Assembly: GCA_003996215.1 (NCBI GenBank)
Contig: QJPP01001723.1
Span: forward strand, 1-64,000
Direction of reading: 5' to 3'
DNA length: 64,000 nt
Source: Jaltomata sinuosa
Taxonomy: Eukaryota; Streptophyta; Magnoliopsida; Solanales; Solanaceae
The notes beneath the pieces were generated by a model, which made no database searches, was not told where the DNA came from, and saw only the letters and a program-made list of their open reading frames with translations. Position numbers and translations under genes: made by a program. The stretch's first letter is position 1, and each line of letters starts with the position of its first letter. Below are positions 46,251 through 57,289 of the stretch, piece after piece.

Positions 46251-46261
46251 AGGGGAAGATT
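46251..46261 (+). other. Polypurine tract of the Tork-like element
   Basis: AGGGGAAGATT directly precedes the 3' LTR. Confidence 0.75.
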
Positions 46262-46663
46262 TGTTAATTATGTCTTGAATTTTTCCCTTGTATATTTTAG
46301 GAAACTCACAATCCCTATTGATTTAGGAAACCCTTTGTCCTAATTGATTTGGGAAAGGAAAGTATAGTCCTTGTAGGAGTGGGAGAACCTTTTCCTTATA
46401 GGTTTGGAACTACTTGGGGTCTATATATAGGGTTGTAGTTGAGAATTCTAAAAGCATATTGTACATTGTAAGCTTCTCTTCTTTCATAGTGGAAAACTCT
46501 CTCTGCTTTTGCTTGGAGGATTAGGCCTAGCCGAACATCGTTAAATCCTTCTGTTATTTTTCTTCTCTATTTTCTTTGTGTGTTGATTGTGTGCTAGTTA
46601 ACCCACGATACTTCCGCAACAATTGTTATCAGATCTCAACAATTGGTATTAGAAAATGCAACA
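46262..46663 (+). repeat. 3' LTR of the Tork-like element
   Basis: It pairs with 43070-43446 with few substitutions and one 20-25 bp insertion near 46375-46400. Confidence 0.85.
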
Positions 46664-46865
46664 TAATGCATTTAAATGAACAATTTTGACAACTTTTTCC
46701 CTAGCGACCCTATAGCAGAGAAGAGCACTCGGAGGTAAATAGACAACACTTAGAAGGTTTAAAAATCTCAAAGAAGCCATAATTCTAACACACAACATAT
46801 TGAATTTAGGAGGAAACTAAAAAATCAACACAGACTATTATTGTATAACACATACTTTGACATCA

Positions 46866-46908
46866 CCAGACCCCACGTTGTGGGAATACACTGGTATATT
46901 GTTGTTGT
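46866..46908 (+). mobile_element. 5'-truncated SINE (TS/SolS-like tail) with 16-bp target duplication
   Basis: Only 43 bp remain: CCAGACCCCACGTTGTGGGA, then ATACACTGG and a TTGTTGT tail. GTGGGAATACACTGG(G)TAT followed by TTG repeats is the 3' end of Solanaceae TS-type SINEs. It is flanked by perfect copies of ACATACTTTGACATCA at 46850-46865 and 46909-46924. The tRNA-derived head is missing, as in abortive reverse transcription. Confidence 0.75.
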
Positions 46909-46924
46909 ACATACTTTGACATCA

Positions 46925-47540
46925 ATCTATATATACAGACTAAGGGGGTAACATTTAAGGTGAGTGGGCAGTGAACTCATTAGCACCAGAGGGCAAACAA
47001 TGTTTCAGGTCTTTTAATCAAGTAGAATGACTGCTTAATATATAAAGGGAGGAGACTCATTCCCAAAAGCATAGAGAGGTAAGTTGGTGAGAGCAAAGTA
47101 GATCATTTTAAAGAAATGGCCTTTAATCAGATTACAGCAAAAGTCAATGCTCCTTAACATGGCTCAAACCATGCGACGAGTAAAAATCACTTAAAGAGGG
47201 AAGCCAAGACAAACAAATTAGTTCAGATTTTGACTTCATAGCGAGATAAAAAAGAAGTTCATATTTTGATCAAACACACGAGTTCATACAAACACAGCCT
47301 CTTTAAAACACAAAAATGATATGAATTATTAGATTATATCTTAGATTCTTAGTAGCTTAGTTATGAAAAAAAATTAAATCAAGGGAAACATTCAGCCATA
47401 CAACATGAAAAATATGTTAGTGAGAATGGATAAGTTTTCCTACAAATACACCCAATGACCAAACATCACTGAACAATCTTATGATGTAATTACATGTTTC
47501 ATCATTACGCTGAATAGAGGCATAAGTACCCGCTAGAAAA
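46925..47540 (+). other. AT-rich intergenic DNA
   Basis: No gene or known repeat recognised. The last five bases GAAAA are one half of the target duplication of the chromovirus-like element. Confidence 0.5.
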
Positions 47541-50500
47541 TGTCGTGCCCCAAACTCGGGGGCGCAACTGGCACCTAATGCCAAAACTTAGGCCAAAGCT
47601 GACCCTGCAATGACGCATAGCAGCCACACACAATTAAGAAAATAAATGAGTATATCTCGGCTTAAAATTCAGCCCTCGGCTGGCAAGGCCTCTGTCAAGA
47701 GCTCTAGAAAGAAAACAACTATTCCCAATAGTTCATTTAAAGCAATAAGCAGGGAGCACATAAGTCCTGTTTGGGCCATCGAGGCCTCCATGATATCTAG
47801 GAAAGCATAAATGCTATGCAGGCCTTTAAGGCCACCATGATTTCTACACAGATACTGAAAAATGGTATATACAATGCAAACTAGGCTAACCAGCTGCTAA
47901 ACTATCAACAACAACAACAACAAGGTCCATTAGGCCAACAAGATACAACTAATCAATATACCAGGCCAAAATGGACACCATCGTAGCTATACAACCTAAC
48001 CGACTAGTTTTCAAGCCTCTACGAATACAATACTTGGTGTGACAGGGCCCCAACCTATCAAAAAACTATAAACAACAAAAAGGGAAAACCTTTAATACTC
48101 TAGCGACCCCTGGAAGGAAAGGAGTCAACCAACTCACTGAGAGTTTGGCTATTCTACCCGGCTGGTCTATCTGGTCGCCGTTTAGATCCTGCAGGCATGA
48201 ATGCAGCGCCCCCAGGCAATGGGGCGTCAGTATGAAATAATATACCGAGCATGTAAGGCAAACTGAAAACTAAAATTGAAGTGTAAGGACTGAGTTAAAA
48301 GGGTAGGAGGAACACATAAGTACAATGCCTTACCTTACTACAATAATAAAGCCTTTAAACACATAACAAATAATAACCCGACCTGTCCCCCATAAGCCCA
48401 GAAGGTACAAATAGCACACCATCGCTATAAGTCCTAAAGAGTTTAAACAGTCGCTAAATACTCATACTACCCCCCATACCTGGACCCCGGTAATAATCTG
48501 ATATGAACTGTCTTAATGTACATGTGTCATGAATCAGTAAAACTCTGAGGCTCTGTGGTACAATATAAGAGATTCCCCGTAGGTACAGCCTACCCATTCC
48601 CTAGGTACGGTCTGCCCAACTCGAAGGCGCAGTTGTAATGACCCTTCCGGTTATTTTCACGTATACGTTTTCCTTGAACCGTTAGACCTTGTTGTAGCAG
48701 ACCCAAGCCACTTAAGGCTTGTCAGGACCGGTATTTTGGTGTCGGGCCCATTTGTTTGGTTGCATTATAAGTTTTGAAGTCAAGCAAATCGACAAAAGTT
48801 ATTGTAGGTTCTTTAGCAAATTTCCTGAACTTTGGGTAAAATATCTCGGAGCTTTTCTCTCAATATATAAAGAGTTAGTAGTCCCCAAAAATACCAAATC
48901 GAAGGTCTACGAGTCTAGTTTCCAACGCATAAAATCTCACGTCCAACTGATCTCGGAGTAAAAAGTTATGACAGTTTTACCGCGGACTGTCTGGCAGAAA
49001 ACGGGTTGCGAATCGGGTCGCGAACCGGGTCGGGTTAAACTCGATTTAAGCCTCAACTTCACGTTTTAAAATGCCATTTCAGTTCTAAAACAGTGATAAA
49101 ACATAAGGGAGGATCCCGAGAGAATTCTTGAGTATCAAAATCGTGCGTTGGTGAATTACGAACCTAAGCTTAAGAATTTTATTAGCATCGCGCGTGTATT
49201 TGAAAATATTTTATTTAAAAGTTGAATTTGGTAAAAATTATATTATTATTGCCTTTTCAAAATATTTTAAAGGTTTATGAAGAATATTTTTTGTTACGAT
49301 ATAATTGTATATGTATTTATTTTATAAAGTTTTTATACATTGTAATATTTTAACGGAGATAGTAAATTTAGTTACGTTGAAAATTATTATTATAATATAG
49401 TAGGTTTTATTTGAAATAATTTTCTAATGATTATGATATATTCAAAAATTATATTTATTATACCACGAACTTATGCAATACCCGAGTATATACTTAGCGG
49501 GATGAAATTGGTTGCCACCTCCACCTCCACGTGGAAGTGGAGGAGAGAGTACAGCAACCTCTCAATAATAAGGGGCTGCCACATGTCAAGTTGGACACTT
49601 TAGTTAAGGTGTAGTAAGCATTTTGGTCAATGCTTAGCAGAATACATTTGGAATTGAAGATATCCATTTGCTCATCAATTGGCAACCAACTTTTCTACAA
49701 GTTCTTCTACTAACATTTGCACAAGACAAGTTTTTGTACTTTCACATTAACGAAACAAAGGATTTTTATGCAATATTTGATAATCAATTATCTACGTCAA
49801 GTTATTCAAGCCCGAGTTCGAGTTTGATTTCGTGTTGTGGATTTTTCGGAGAGGTTCAAGCTTGTCATCGGACGACAGGTAGGTTACGGTTTATTTTCCC
49901 TAGACTCCGCATATATAGAATAAAATTGTATTAATGGGCATCCTTGGGTTGGTTTATTAGGTTGGTACCACAGACCTCGACCGCTTTATTCATGTTCGCC
50001 TACTTTTGTTCCTCCGTTGCTTGTAGTATTTGCCGATATATTTTATCTACCCTTGTGGTCCTGTGAGGCCTTGTTGACTCTGGAACATAGAAGGTGGGAT
50101 TTTGGGAATGTCCGCGAGTCCCGGGCATAGAATTAACCTTCTAGGTTGGTTATGCTTGCTGAGTAGCTGTGGGCCTGTGCAGGGTCGATAGGTTGATTGT
50201 GAGCTGTTGGGCAGCTATTGTGTGTGATCATACCATTTTCATGCATATGAAGAGGTTTTATCCATGTTTTACTATGGTTTTGGCTTCGGGCATACTGGCA
50301 CTATTTTCTAAACCTTGCATGGCCCGGGGGGCCCTTTTTTTATGGAAATAATTTGGAAATGGTTTGATTTAACTTGTGTATATTTTTGGGCAAGAAAGTA
50401 AAATTATGTTTAAAATCATCAGTTTTACGATTATCGCTAGACTCGGCAGGGCCGAGGTGCTAGTTGAGTTTTCTGGTTACTTGATATGATTTTTAGCCTT

Positions 50501-53500
50501 GGTCGGACCGAGCACCTGAGATGACTTTTTACTGTTTAGACCCGATTACGCCCGGGCACCCTTGGAGGGGTTTTTGAGACATTTTCCTACTACTTTAGTC
50601 CTGGACAGGGTCTGGGCATTGCATATTTGAGACTGGGTCTCTATCTTGATATTGGACTTGCTTCCGGACGACATGTGTTGATACTGAGTTTTAGTATGGG
50701 GTCTGGGACCTCCATGGACCTTGCCATCCGGGCCAGGGGCCACGGGCTGCGTGTGCCGGAGGAGGGGTATACGGTGGAGTAGAGGTATACGGGCAGTGTC
50801 CTTCCATGGAACCTACCTGCTGGGCTGGATCGGCGCCGGAGGAGGTACATACAGAGATACCATTTCACTTGAGATCTTCATGCATCATATCATTCATTTT
50901 TTGAGGCTCCACCCTTGTTTGTTGTTTGTTGATTGTACACTCCGGTAGTATGGGATGCCGGAGGGTTTGTTTTCACTTGTTTGTGTTCCTCGGTTGTATG
51001 GGCGGCCGGGGGACTGTAGGTAGACTTTTGCTATTTACTTACATAATTGTTCTTTATTATGGATAAGTATGAGATTGGTATGATTAGTTGAGTTTGATTC
51101 ATGTCTCTGAGCATGCCTATTATTACTCGTTCTCTCTTCTTCTTACACTTGAGGTTACCGGTATACCATCCATTTCGTAAACTTATTTTGTGTACACTGT
51201 TGTTGCAAGGACCCCAGGTGCGTTGTTTTCTTACTTTCACCTGTGCCTATAGTGTGTATATTTTGCTTACTAGCCTCACATGTGGTTTTGTTGTTTTCCC
51301 TCTGGGCTAGTTCCTGTGTACCTTTTGTTGATTTCTGTGACTACTTGCTTCTATTCTGTCTATTACTACGCTTTTATCTTATATGTGCCCAGTCGGCCTA
51401 TGATACCTACTGGGTACCTTATGCTTCGCATTTGGTTCTCACCCCTACCCCCTGCATCTTTGGGTGCAGATCCTAGCGTGGGCCATCGACGCTAGATCGC
51501 TGTGATTCGTGCTTGGAGACCTGTTGGGGACTACTTCAGACTGAGGGTGAGCTCTTGGCGATCGGAGCTTAGCTTTAGTTTATCTTTTGCTTCATGTACT
51601 CTATTACCATTCAGAGACATCTGTATATATAGTTTTGGTTTATTTGCACTCCATGTATTTAGTTTGGCTCTATACTATGATACCAGGTCTTGGAGTTTGG
51701 TTTAGTTTCCGCATATGTATGTATTTATAGTCCTTTTATCTGTTCTCTTCATCTTGTTCTCTTATTTGCTAGATAGTAGCCCATTACTAACTGTTCTGTG
51801 CTACGGGGACTGGTTCACCTACTGGGGTTGTAGGTGTCATCATGACCGAGAAATTGGGTCGTGACAGCAGTAATGTAATGTAACTGCTGCATCGTAGGTA
51901 CGGCCTGCCCATCCGGTAGGTACGGTCTACCCGGCCTAAAGGCACGGTAATATAAAGTGATTGATGCCCCATAAGTACAGCCTGTCCGTCCTGTAGGTAC
52001 AGTCTGCCCGGCCACAAGGCACGGTTATAGTAACCAGAATGTAGGCTCCAAAACCCTGCAGTGTCAGTGTCTGCTGAGGCCAAAACAAGATCATAGGCAG
52101 TAGAAAGATGATATAAAACAACACAATAATATCATATAATCATAGGTGACCTCAATTGAACCATAACATGCTTTTCTAGGCTGCTAGGTAAGAAATAGAG
52201 TGTTGTTGATAGTCGCTATATCATGTTGTGGAGCAAAGCTCAATACTATAAGGCCACAAGTCGAATAACGATGTTATAGAGGCTATAAACGCTTTGTCCA
52301 TAAAGGTTATGCCAGAAAGTGAAAATGAAACCTTAACATACCTTTTAACTGAAGCCTCAAGGTGTCTCTAGGAAGCTTGACCAACCAAAGGTAAAGCAAC
52401 TAGTGCATGAATCAATAAGGCTGCAAGAATAAGTCAAAGTCAATCGATAAGGCATTAATGCCACACTCGTGACCAGCCAAGTCCAAAGCATAAAATTAGG
52501 CCAATAAGAATAATAAACAACAACTATATCTAATGAACATATCCCAACAACATCTCGAAAGAGCGACGAGCTCCCGAGGAAATATAACAAGGCGTATTTG
52601 ATGTTGTTTAATCCAATAACTATCGTACGTGACTCCAATAAGAATCACACAAACTCCCCAATACCTCCAGAACCTTAACACCCTCAATACATAACAACAA
52701 TAACCAAATGTAATAAGATAAAGGGGTTGTCCAAAGCCATGGTTTCCAAAACACCACTTTGTGGCTGGAAAGCTGTAAAAATGATACTAGAACATGTAAT
52801 TATAAAGGAGGGTCGTAGGGGGAACATTTCCTTGACAAAAGGAACTGAATTCCAATGCTAAACAACCAGCATCCTTGCAGTAACAACAAATGAAACAAAA
52901 ACCAATAAGAAAATACTACAAGTCATCGGAAAGCATGACTTTTCATAACTTGAAGCTTAGAATATCACTTTAATAAATAGATAAGTGTACGGGATCCTTA
53001 CCTTACCAATACAACTCCATAACTACTTCTCAATATCAATAATCCCCTGGAAATCTCGTTGTCCACACCCCAAAAGAGAAGCACCACATAAAATACGGAG
53101 AAAACTACGTCAAGACGATGAATTTAACGTGTAGAACAACTTTAGTGAAGCCCTTAAGCTCTAGTTGGCAAACTTTAGGGAGTATTTTGGTCTAGGAAGA
53201 GCTTCAGCTGTTTCTCAGAGCTTGGACAAAATAATTTGGAGAGAAAATGAATTTTCAAGGCTAAAATCTCAATATATATCCATTCCACCGACTTGGGCCC
53301 ACCTTGACATTCCTGCTTGTGCAGTCTTATGAAAATGCGCATATCTCTCTATTTTGAAGTCGTATGAATGAACGGTTTGATGCTTAAAAACTATACTCAT
53401 AGACCTTCAATTTGGTAGGTCGGAGGCCCACTAATCCATTCTAGATTGGGAGAAAACCACAAAGATATTTCACCAAAATTTTAAGATAATTCCTTAAAGG

Positions 53501-53677
53501 AATTTACAATAACTTTTTCCGACTTTTATTTTGCAACTTGCTTGACTTCAAAACATAACATACAACCATCGTGTATTTAAAATACCTCATAAAATATCTT
53601 TCATAACATGTAAGGCACTCTTAGTATTATCCCAAAGGCACAATTTAATTCAACATTCAAACGTGTGGGGTGTTACA
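47541..53677 (-). repeat. 3' LTR of the chromovirus-like element, split by solo LTR B
   Basis: In element orientation it runs from TGTAACACCCC at 53677 to GGGGCACGACA at 47541. The segments 47541-48633 and 51872-53677 align with the other LTR; GCAGT at 51867-51871 is the duplicated target of the nested insertion. The minus strand next to the LTR start reads AAGGGGGGGAGGA (53678-53690), the polypurine tract. Confidence 0.9.
48634..51866 (+). mobile_element. Solo LTR B (3233 bp) nested in the chromovirus LTR
   Basis: It starts TGTAATGACCC, ends GGGTCGTGACA, and is flanked by perfect GCAGT copies (48629-48633, 51867-51871). It shares termini with solo LTR A (24955-28505), in opposite orientation. 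Blocks in the second half, such as GGGTCCTTGCAACAACAGT-type text on the opposite strand, align with it. No primer-binding site or coding domain is inside. The many short ORFs here are LTR sequence. Confidence 0.9.
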
Positions 53678-53774
53678 TCCTCCCCCCCTTAGGGACATTC
53701 ATCCACAAATGATAATAATAGGCATGGCATCACTAGGAACAACACAAGAACACATAATATAAAATTAACATACC

Positions 53775-54240
53775 TCAAGTACTCAAATGTGGGTCTATTA
53801 TCTGTTGGTTCATAACATCATCTGAAGGGATGAACAAGTGGGGATATCTGGTCTTCATGTCCTCTTCAGCTTCCCACATCATCTCCTCGATATTATGGTT
53901 CCACCATAACACTAAAGCTATATCCTTATTCCGCAATCTTCTAATCTGCCTATCTACTATGGCAACAGGCACTTCTTCAGAAGATAGTTCCTCTGAAATT
54001 TGAACATCTATTGTCGGTACTATATGTGGTAGATATCTGATACACTTTCATAACATAGAAACATGAAAGATCGGGTGTACTGCTTCTAATTCTGGATGCA
54101 AGTCTAGCTGGTAAGAAACTCTGCCTATCCGTTGCAAGATACGGTAAGGTCCAATATATTGAGGGCTCAGCTTTCCCTTCCTGCTGAATCGCATAACGCC
54201 CTTCATAGGAGAAACTTTCAAAAAGACCCAATCATCAACA
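53775..54240 (-). pseudogene. Integrase C-terminus and chromodomain
   Basis: The reading DDWVFLKVSPMKG, KLSPQYIGPYRIL and RVSYQLDLHPEL is the GPY/F-like C-terminal part of integrase, in a frame different from the long ORF at 53977-54231. It is followed by VPAVHP-type text, a stop, and then a chromodomain: VAIVDRQIRRLRNKDIALV, WWNHNIEEMMWEAEEDM and KTRYPHLF, ending at the TGA just before the LTR. In chromoviruses this module guides integration to heterochromatin marks. The long 53977-54231 ORF is a frame-shadow. Confidence 0.8.
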
Positions 54241-55264
54241 TTGAACTCTAGGTCTCATCGCCTAACATTAGAATATGATTTTTGGCAGCTCTGAGCTATC
54301 AACAATCGCTCTCTAATCAGCTTAACCTTTTTTATGGCCTGCTGCACTACATTAAGTCCAAGTAACCCTGACTCTCCAACCTCAAACCAACCAAGGGGGG
54401 ATCGACATTTCCACCCATATAAAGCCTTATATGGTGCCATACTAATGCTGGAGTGGTAATTGTTATTATAAAAAAACTCAATAAGCAACAAGTGATCATC
54501 CCAGTTCCCCCTGAAATATAGCACACACGCTCGTAACATATCCTCAAGTGTCTAGATCGTATGTTTGGCTTGTCCATCAGTCTGAGGATGAAAAGTTATA
54601 CTAAGATTAACCTGAGTACCCAGACCTTTCTGGAAGGATCTCCAGAAATGTGCTATAAACTGAGCCCCTCTATCTGAAATAATGATAATGGGATAACATG
54701 TAGTCTGACTATTTCCCTAATATATAACCCCGCATATTCTTTAGCCGAGAATGTGGTCCTGACAGGCAAGAAATGGGCTGATTTTGTCAGCCTATCAATA
54801 ATCACCCAAATAGAATCAAACTTTCATTGTGAACGAGGTAAACCTGTGACAAAATCCATATTTATTGCCTCCCACTTCCACAATGGAATAACTATCTCCT
54901 GAGTTAGCCTACTGGGCTTCTGATGCTCTACCTTTACCTGCTGACAATTGGGGAACTATTTCATATACTCAGTTATGTCTCTCTTTATTCCCAGCCACCA
55001 ATAAATCTCCTTAATATTATGAGACATCTTTTTGGATCCAGGGTGAATAGAGTAGCAAGAATAGTGTGCCTCTTCTATAATTTGATGTCGAAGCCCTGCA
55101 ACATCCAGAACACATAGTCGATCTCTATATCTAAGTACTTCATCTCCTGCTATATCAACAACTAAAGACTATTGATGTTGAGCCATGCCTCTAAGCTGCT
55201 CTAAATTAGGATCCTCATGATGCCATGCCTTTACCTCCATAACTAGAGATGATACGGCTGTGTC
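54241..55264 (-). pseudogene. Integrase core of the chromovirus-like element
   Basis: The zinc-binding part has HYSCYSIHPGSKKM and FPNCQQVK (HHCC, with the first Cys of the pair replaced by Phe). The core has INMDFVTGLP (first Asp) and ISDRGAQF (second Asp) with a frameshift between them. The segment normally carrying the catalytic Glu reads DGQAKHTI followed by a stop, so the Glu is Lys here. Downstream, LEDMLRACVLYFRGNWDDHL and YNNNYHSSISMAPYKALYG are well kept. Loss of the Glu and two or more stops make it inactive. Confidence 0.85.
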
Positions 55265-56074
55265 CTAAACTGTGACCCCAGTATCATAGGAGTTTAATAA
55301 TCTAACTTCCAAACTAGCTAGCTGATAGAGCTCCCAAGCTATCTCTCGCTTCTCAGCTCCTAAATATGATAGACTGCCCATAGACTTACGACTGAGGGCA
55401 TCCGCTACTACATTGGCTTTCCCCGGATGATATAAGATATCCACATCATAGTCAATCAACAATTCAAGCCATCGGCGCTGTCGCAGGTTCAACTCTTTAT
55501 GTCTAATAATATACTGAAGGCTTTTATGGTCTGTATAAAAATCAATATGAACTCCATACAAGTAATGCCTCCAAATCTTTAGGGCATGAATAACTGCAGC
55601 CAACTCAAGATCATGGGTCAGATAGTTCTTCTCATGCTTCTTTAATTGTCTAGAAGCATAAGCATTTACTTTTCCATGTTGCATCAGAACACAACTAAGC
55701 CCCACGCCTTAAGCGTCACAATACACCACATAGCCCTTTGGACCCTCTGGTAAGGTCAGAACTAGTGTTGAAATCAATCTGTCTTTCAGCTCCTGGAAAC
55801 TCTGCTCATAGGCTGCGGTCCACTGAAACTTAGCTGCCTTTTGAGTCAACTTCATCAAGGGTGCTGAAAGTGAAGAGAATCCTTCCACGAACCTTCTATA
55901 ATACCCTGCTAACCCCAAAAAGCTATGAACTTTTGTCGGGGTCGTGGGCTTAGGCCAAGTCTTCACGGCCTTAATCTTTTGTGAATCAACTTGAATACCA
56001 GCATCTGATACAATATGGCCTAAAAAGGCCACCAAATGCAACCAGAACTCACACTTTGAGAGCTTAGCATACAA
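55265..56074 (-). pseudogene. Reverse transcriptase thumb and RNase H
   Basis: The frame 55709-56074 gives YAKLSKCEFWLHLVAFLGHIV, KIKAVKTWPKP and FLGLAGYYRRFV, ending YVVYCDA at the first RNase H Asp. After a TAA (55706-55708 region) the frame 55265-55705 continues with LSCVLMQHGKVNAYASRQLK, HDLELAAVIHALKIW (Glu), YTDHKSLQYI (Asp) and PGKANVVADALSRK. The only break is the stop between them. Confidence 0.9.
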
Positions 56075-56083
56075 TCTCTAATC

Positions 56084-56580
56084 TCAAAGTAACTGAAGCA
56101 CTGCACGAAGATGGTCTCTATGCTCAGCTTCTGACCGCGAATATACCAAAATATCATCAATAAACACAATGATAAATAAGTCTAAAAATGTCCTGAATAT
56201 ACTATTCATTAGGTCCATAAATACTGTTGGGACATTCGTCAACCTGAAAGACATCACAAGAAACTCAAAATGGCCATATCTAGTCCTGAAGGCTATCTTT
56301 GGAATATCACTTTCTTGAACTCGTACCTGATGGTACCCTGAACATAAATCAATCATTGAGAAACATTTTTCACCCTGTAGCTAGTCAAATAAGTCATCAA
56401 TCCTTGGCAGCGGGTATTTATTCTTAATAGTCACCTTGTTAAGTTGCCGATAATCTATACACATTCTTAGTGAGCCATCTTTCTCTTTTACAAACAATAC
56501 TAGCGCACCCCAAGGTGAAGCACTAGGCCTGATAAAGCCTTTATCAAGCAAGTCCCAATTGCTCTCTTAACTCTTTTAGC
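56084..56580 (-). pseudogene. Reverse transcriptase palm of the chromovirus-like element
   Basis: The upstream part reads VKEKDGSLRMCIDYRQLNKV and KYPLPRIDDLFD, then a TAG. The frame 56084-56356 holds FSMIDLCSGYHQVRV and the catalytic FIDDILVYS. A stop at 56081 separates it from the thumb region. A frameshift lies near 56565. Confidence 0.9.
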
Positions 56581-57262
56581 TCAGCGGAGCCATCCTATAA
56601 GGAGGAATTGAAATCGGTTAAATACCTGGTAACATATCAATAGCAAAGTCGATCTCACGCTTTGGGAGAATACCAGGAAGCTCATCTGGGAACACATCTG
56701 GGAACTCGTTAACCAGTGGAATAGATTGAAGAGTAGGTGGTTCAGCATTAATATCTTAAACTTGGACAATATGATAAATACAGCCTTTGGCAACCAATTT
56801 CTTTGCCTGAAGATAGGAAATAAACTTGCCTTTTAGGGTTGTTGCATTACCCTTCCAATTCTGGACTACTTCCCTTGGAAAGTGGAACCTAACAATTTTT
56901 GCCCGGTAGTCAACATTAGCACAACAAGATGCCAGCCAGTCCATGCCAATAATAATATCAAAGTCAAGCATCTCTAACTCTATCAGGTCTGCAAAGGTTT
57001 GACGGCCAATATCTGTACTGTACAACCTCAATAAACCCTCTTAGCAATAATAGAGTCTCCAATAGGGGTAGACACAGCAAAAGGTTGCTTCAATAACTCT
57101 GGTACTATACACAACTTCCCAGCAATAAATAGGGTAACATACGATAATGTGGAGCCTGAATCTATCAAACCATAAACAAGGTGTGAGCAAACACTCAATG
57201 TACCTGTCACAACATCTGGCGATGACTCTGAATCTTGACAACCTGCCAGTGCATAAGCGCAA
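56581..57262 (-). pseudogene. Aspartic protease of the chromovirus-like element
   Basis: The frame 57028-57210 contains YGLIDSGSTLSYVT with the DSG active site of retroviral-type protease (RVP_2). The frame 56756-57031 continues with FDIIIGMDWL and VDYRAKIVRF; a frameshift lies at about 57030. The link to reverse transcriptase (56581-56755) is broken by stops. Confidence 0.85.
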
Positions 57263-57289
57263 TTCTAGCCACTGCCAGAACTAGATGCT

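Larger units (their letters stand above)
43070..46663 (+). mobile_element. Tork/Tnt1-like copia element lacking reverse transcriptase and RNase H
   Basis: LTRs at 43070-43446 (377 bp) and 46262-46663 (402 bp) start TGTTAATTAT and end AATGCAACA. Target duplications TAAGG and TAATG match at four of five bases. A perfect 12-base initiator-Met primer-binding site follows at 43449, and a polypurine tract precedes the 3' LTR. The 2.8-kb interior holds gag, protease and integrase; reverse transcriptase and most of RNase H have been deleted, so it cannot move alone. The gag and integrase style points to the Tork/Tnt1 group. Confidence 0.9.

Noticed and set aside
47897..47925. CAACAACAA run as the tail of a SINE on the minus strand
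   Set aside because: The same run is in both LTRs of the chromovirus-like element and lacks the SINE body and a target duplication, so it is a microsatellite of the LTR.
53977..54231. 84-codon minus-strand ORF
   Set aside because: It is a frame-shadow: the integrase C-terminal motifs read in another frame of the same strand.
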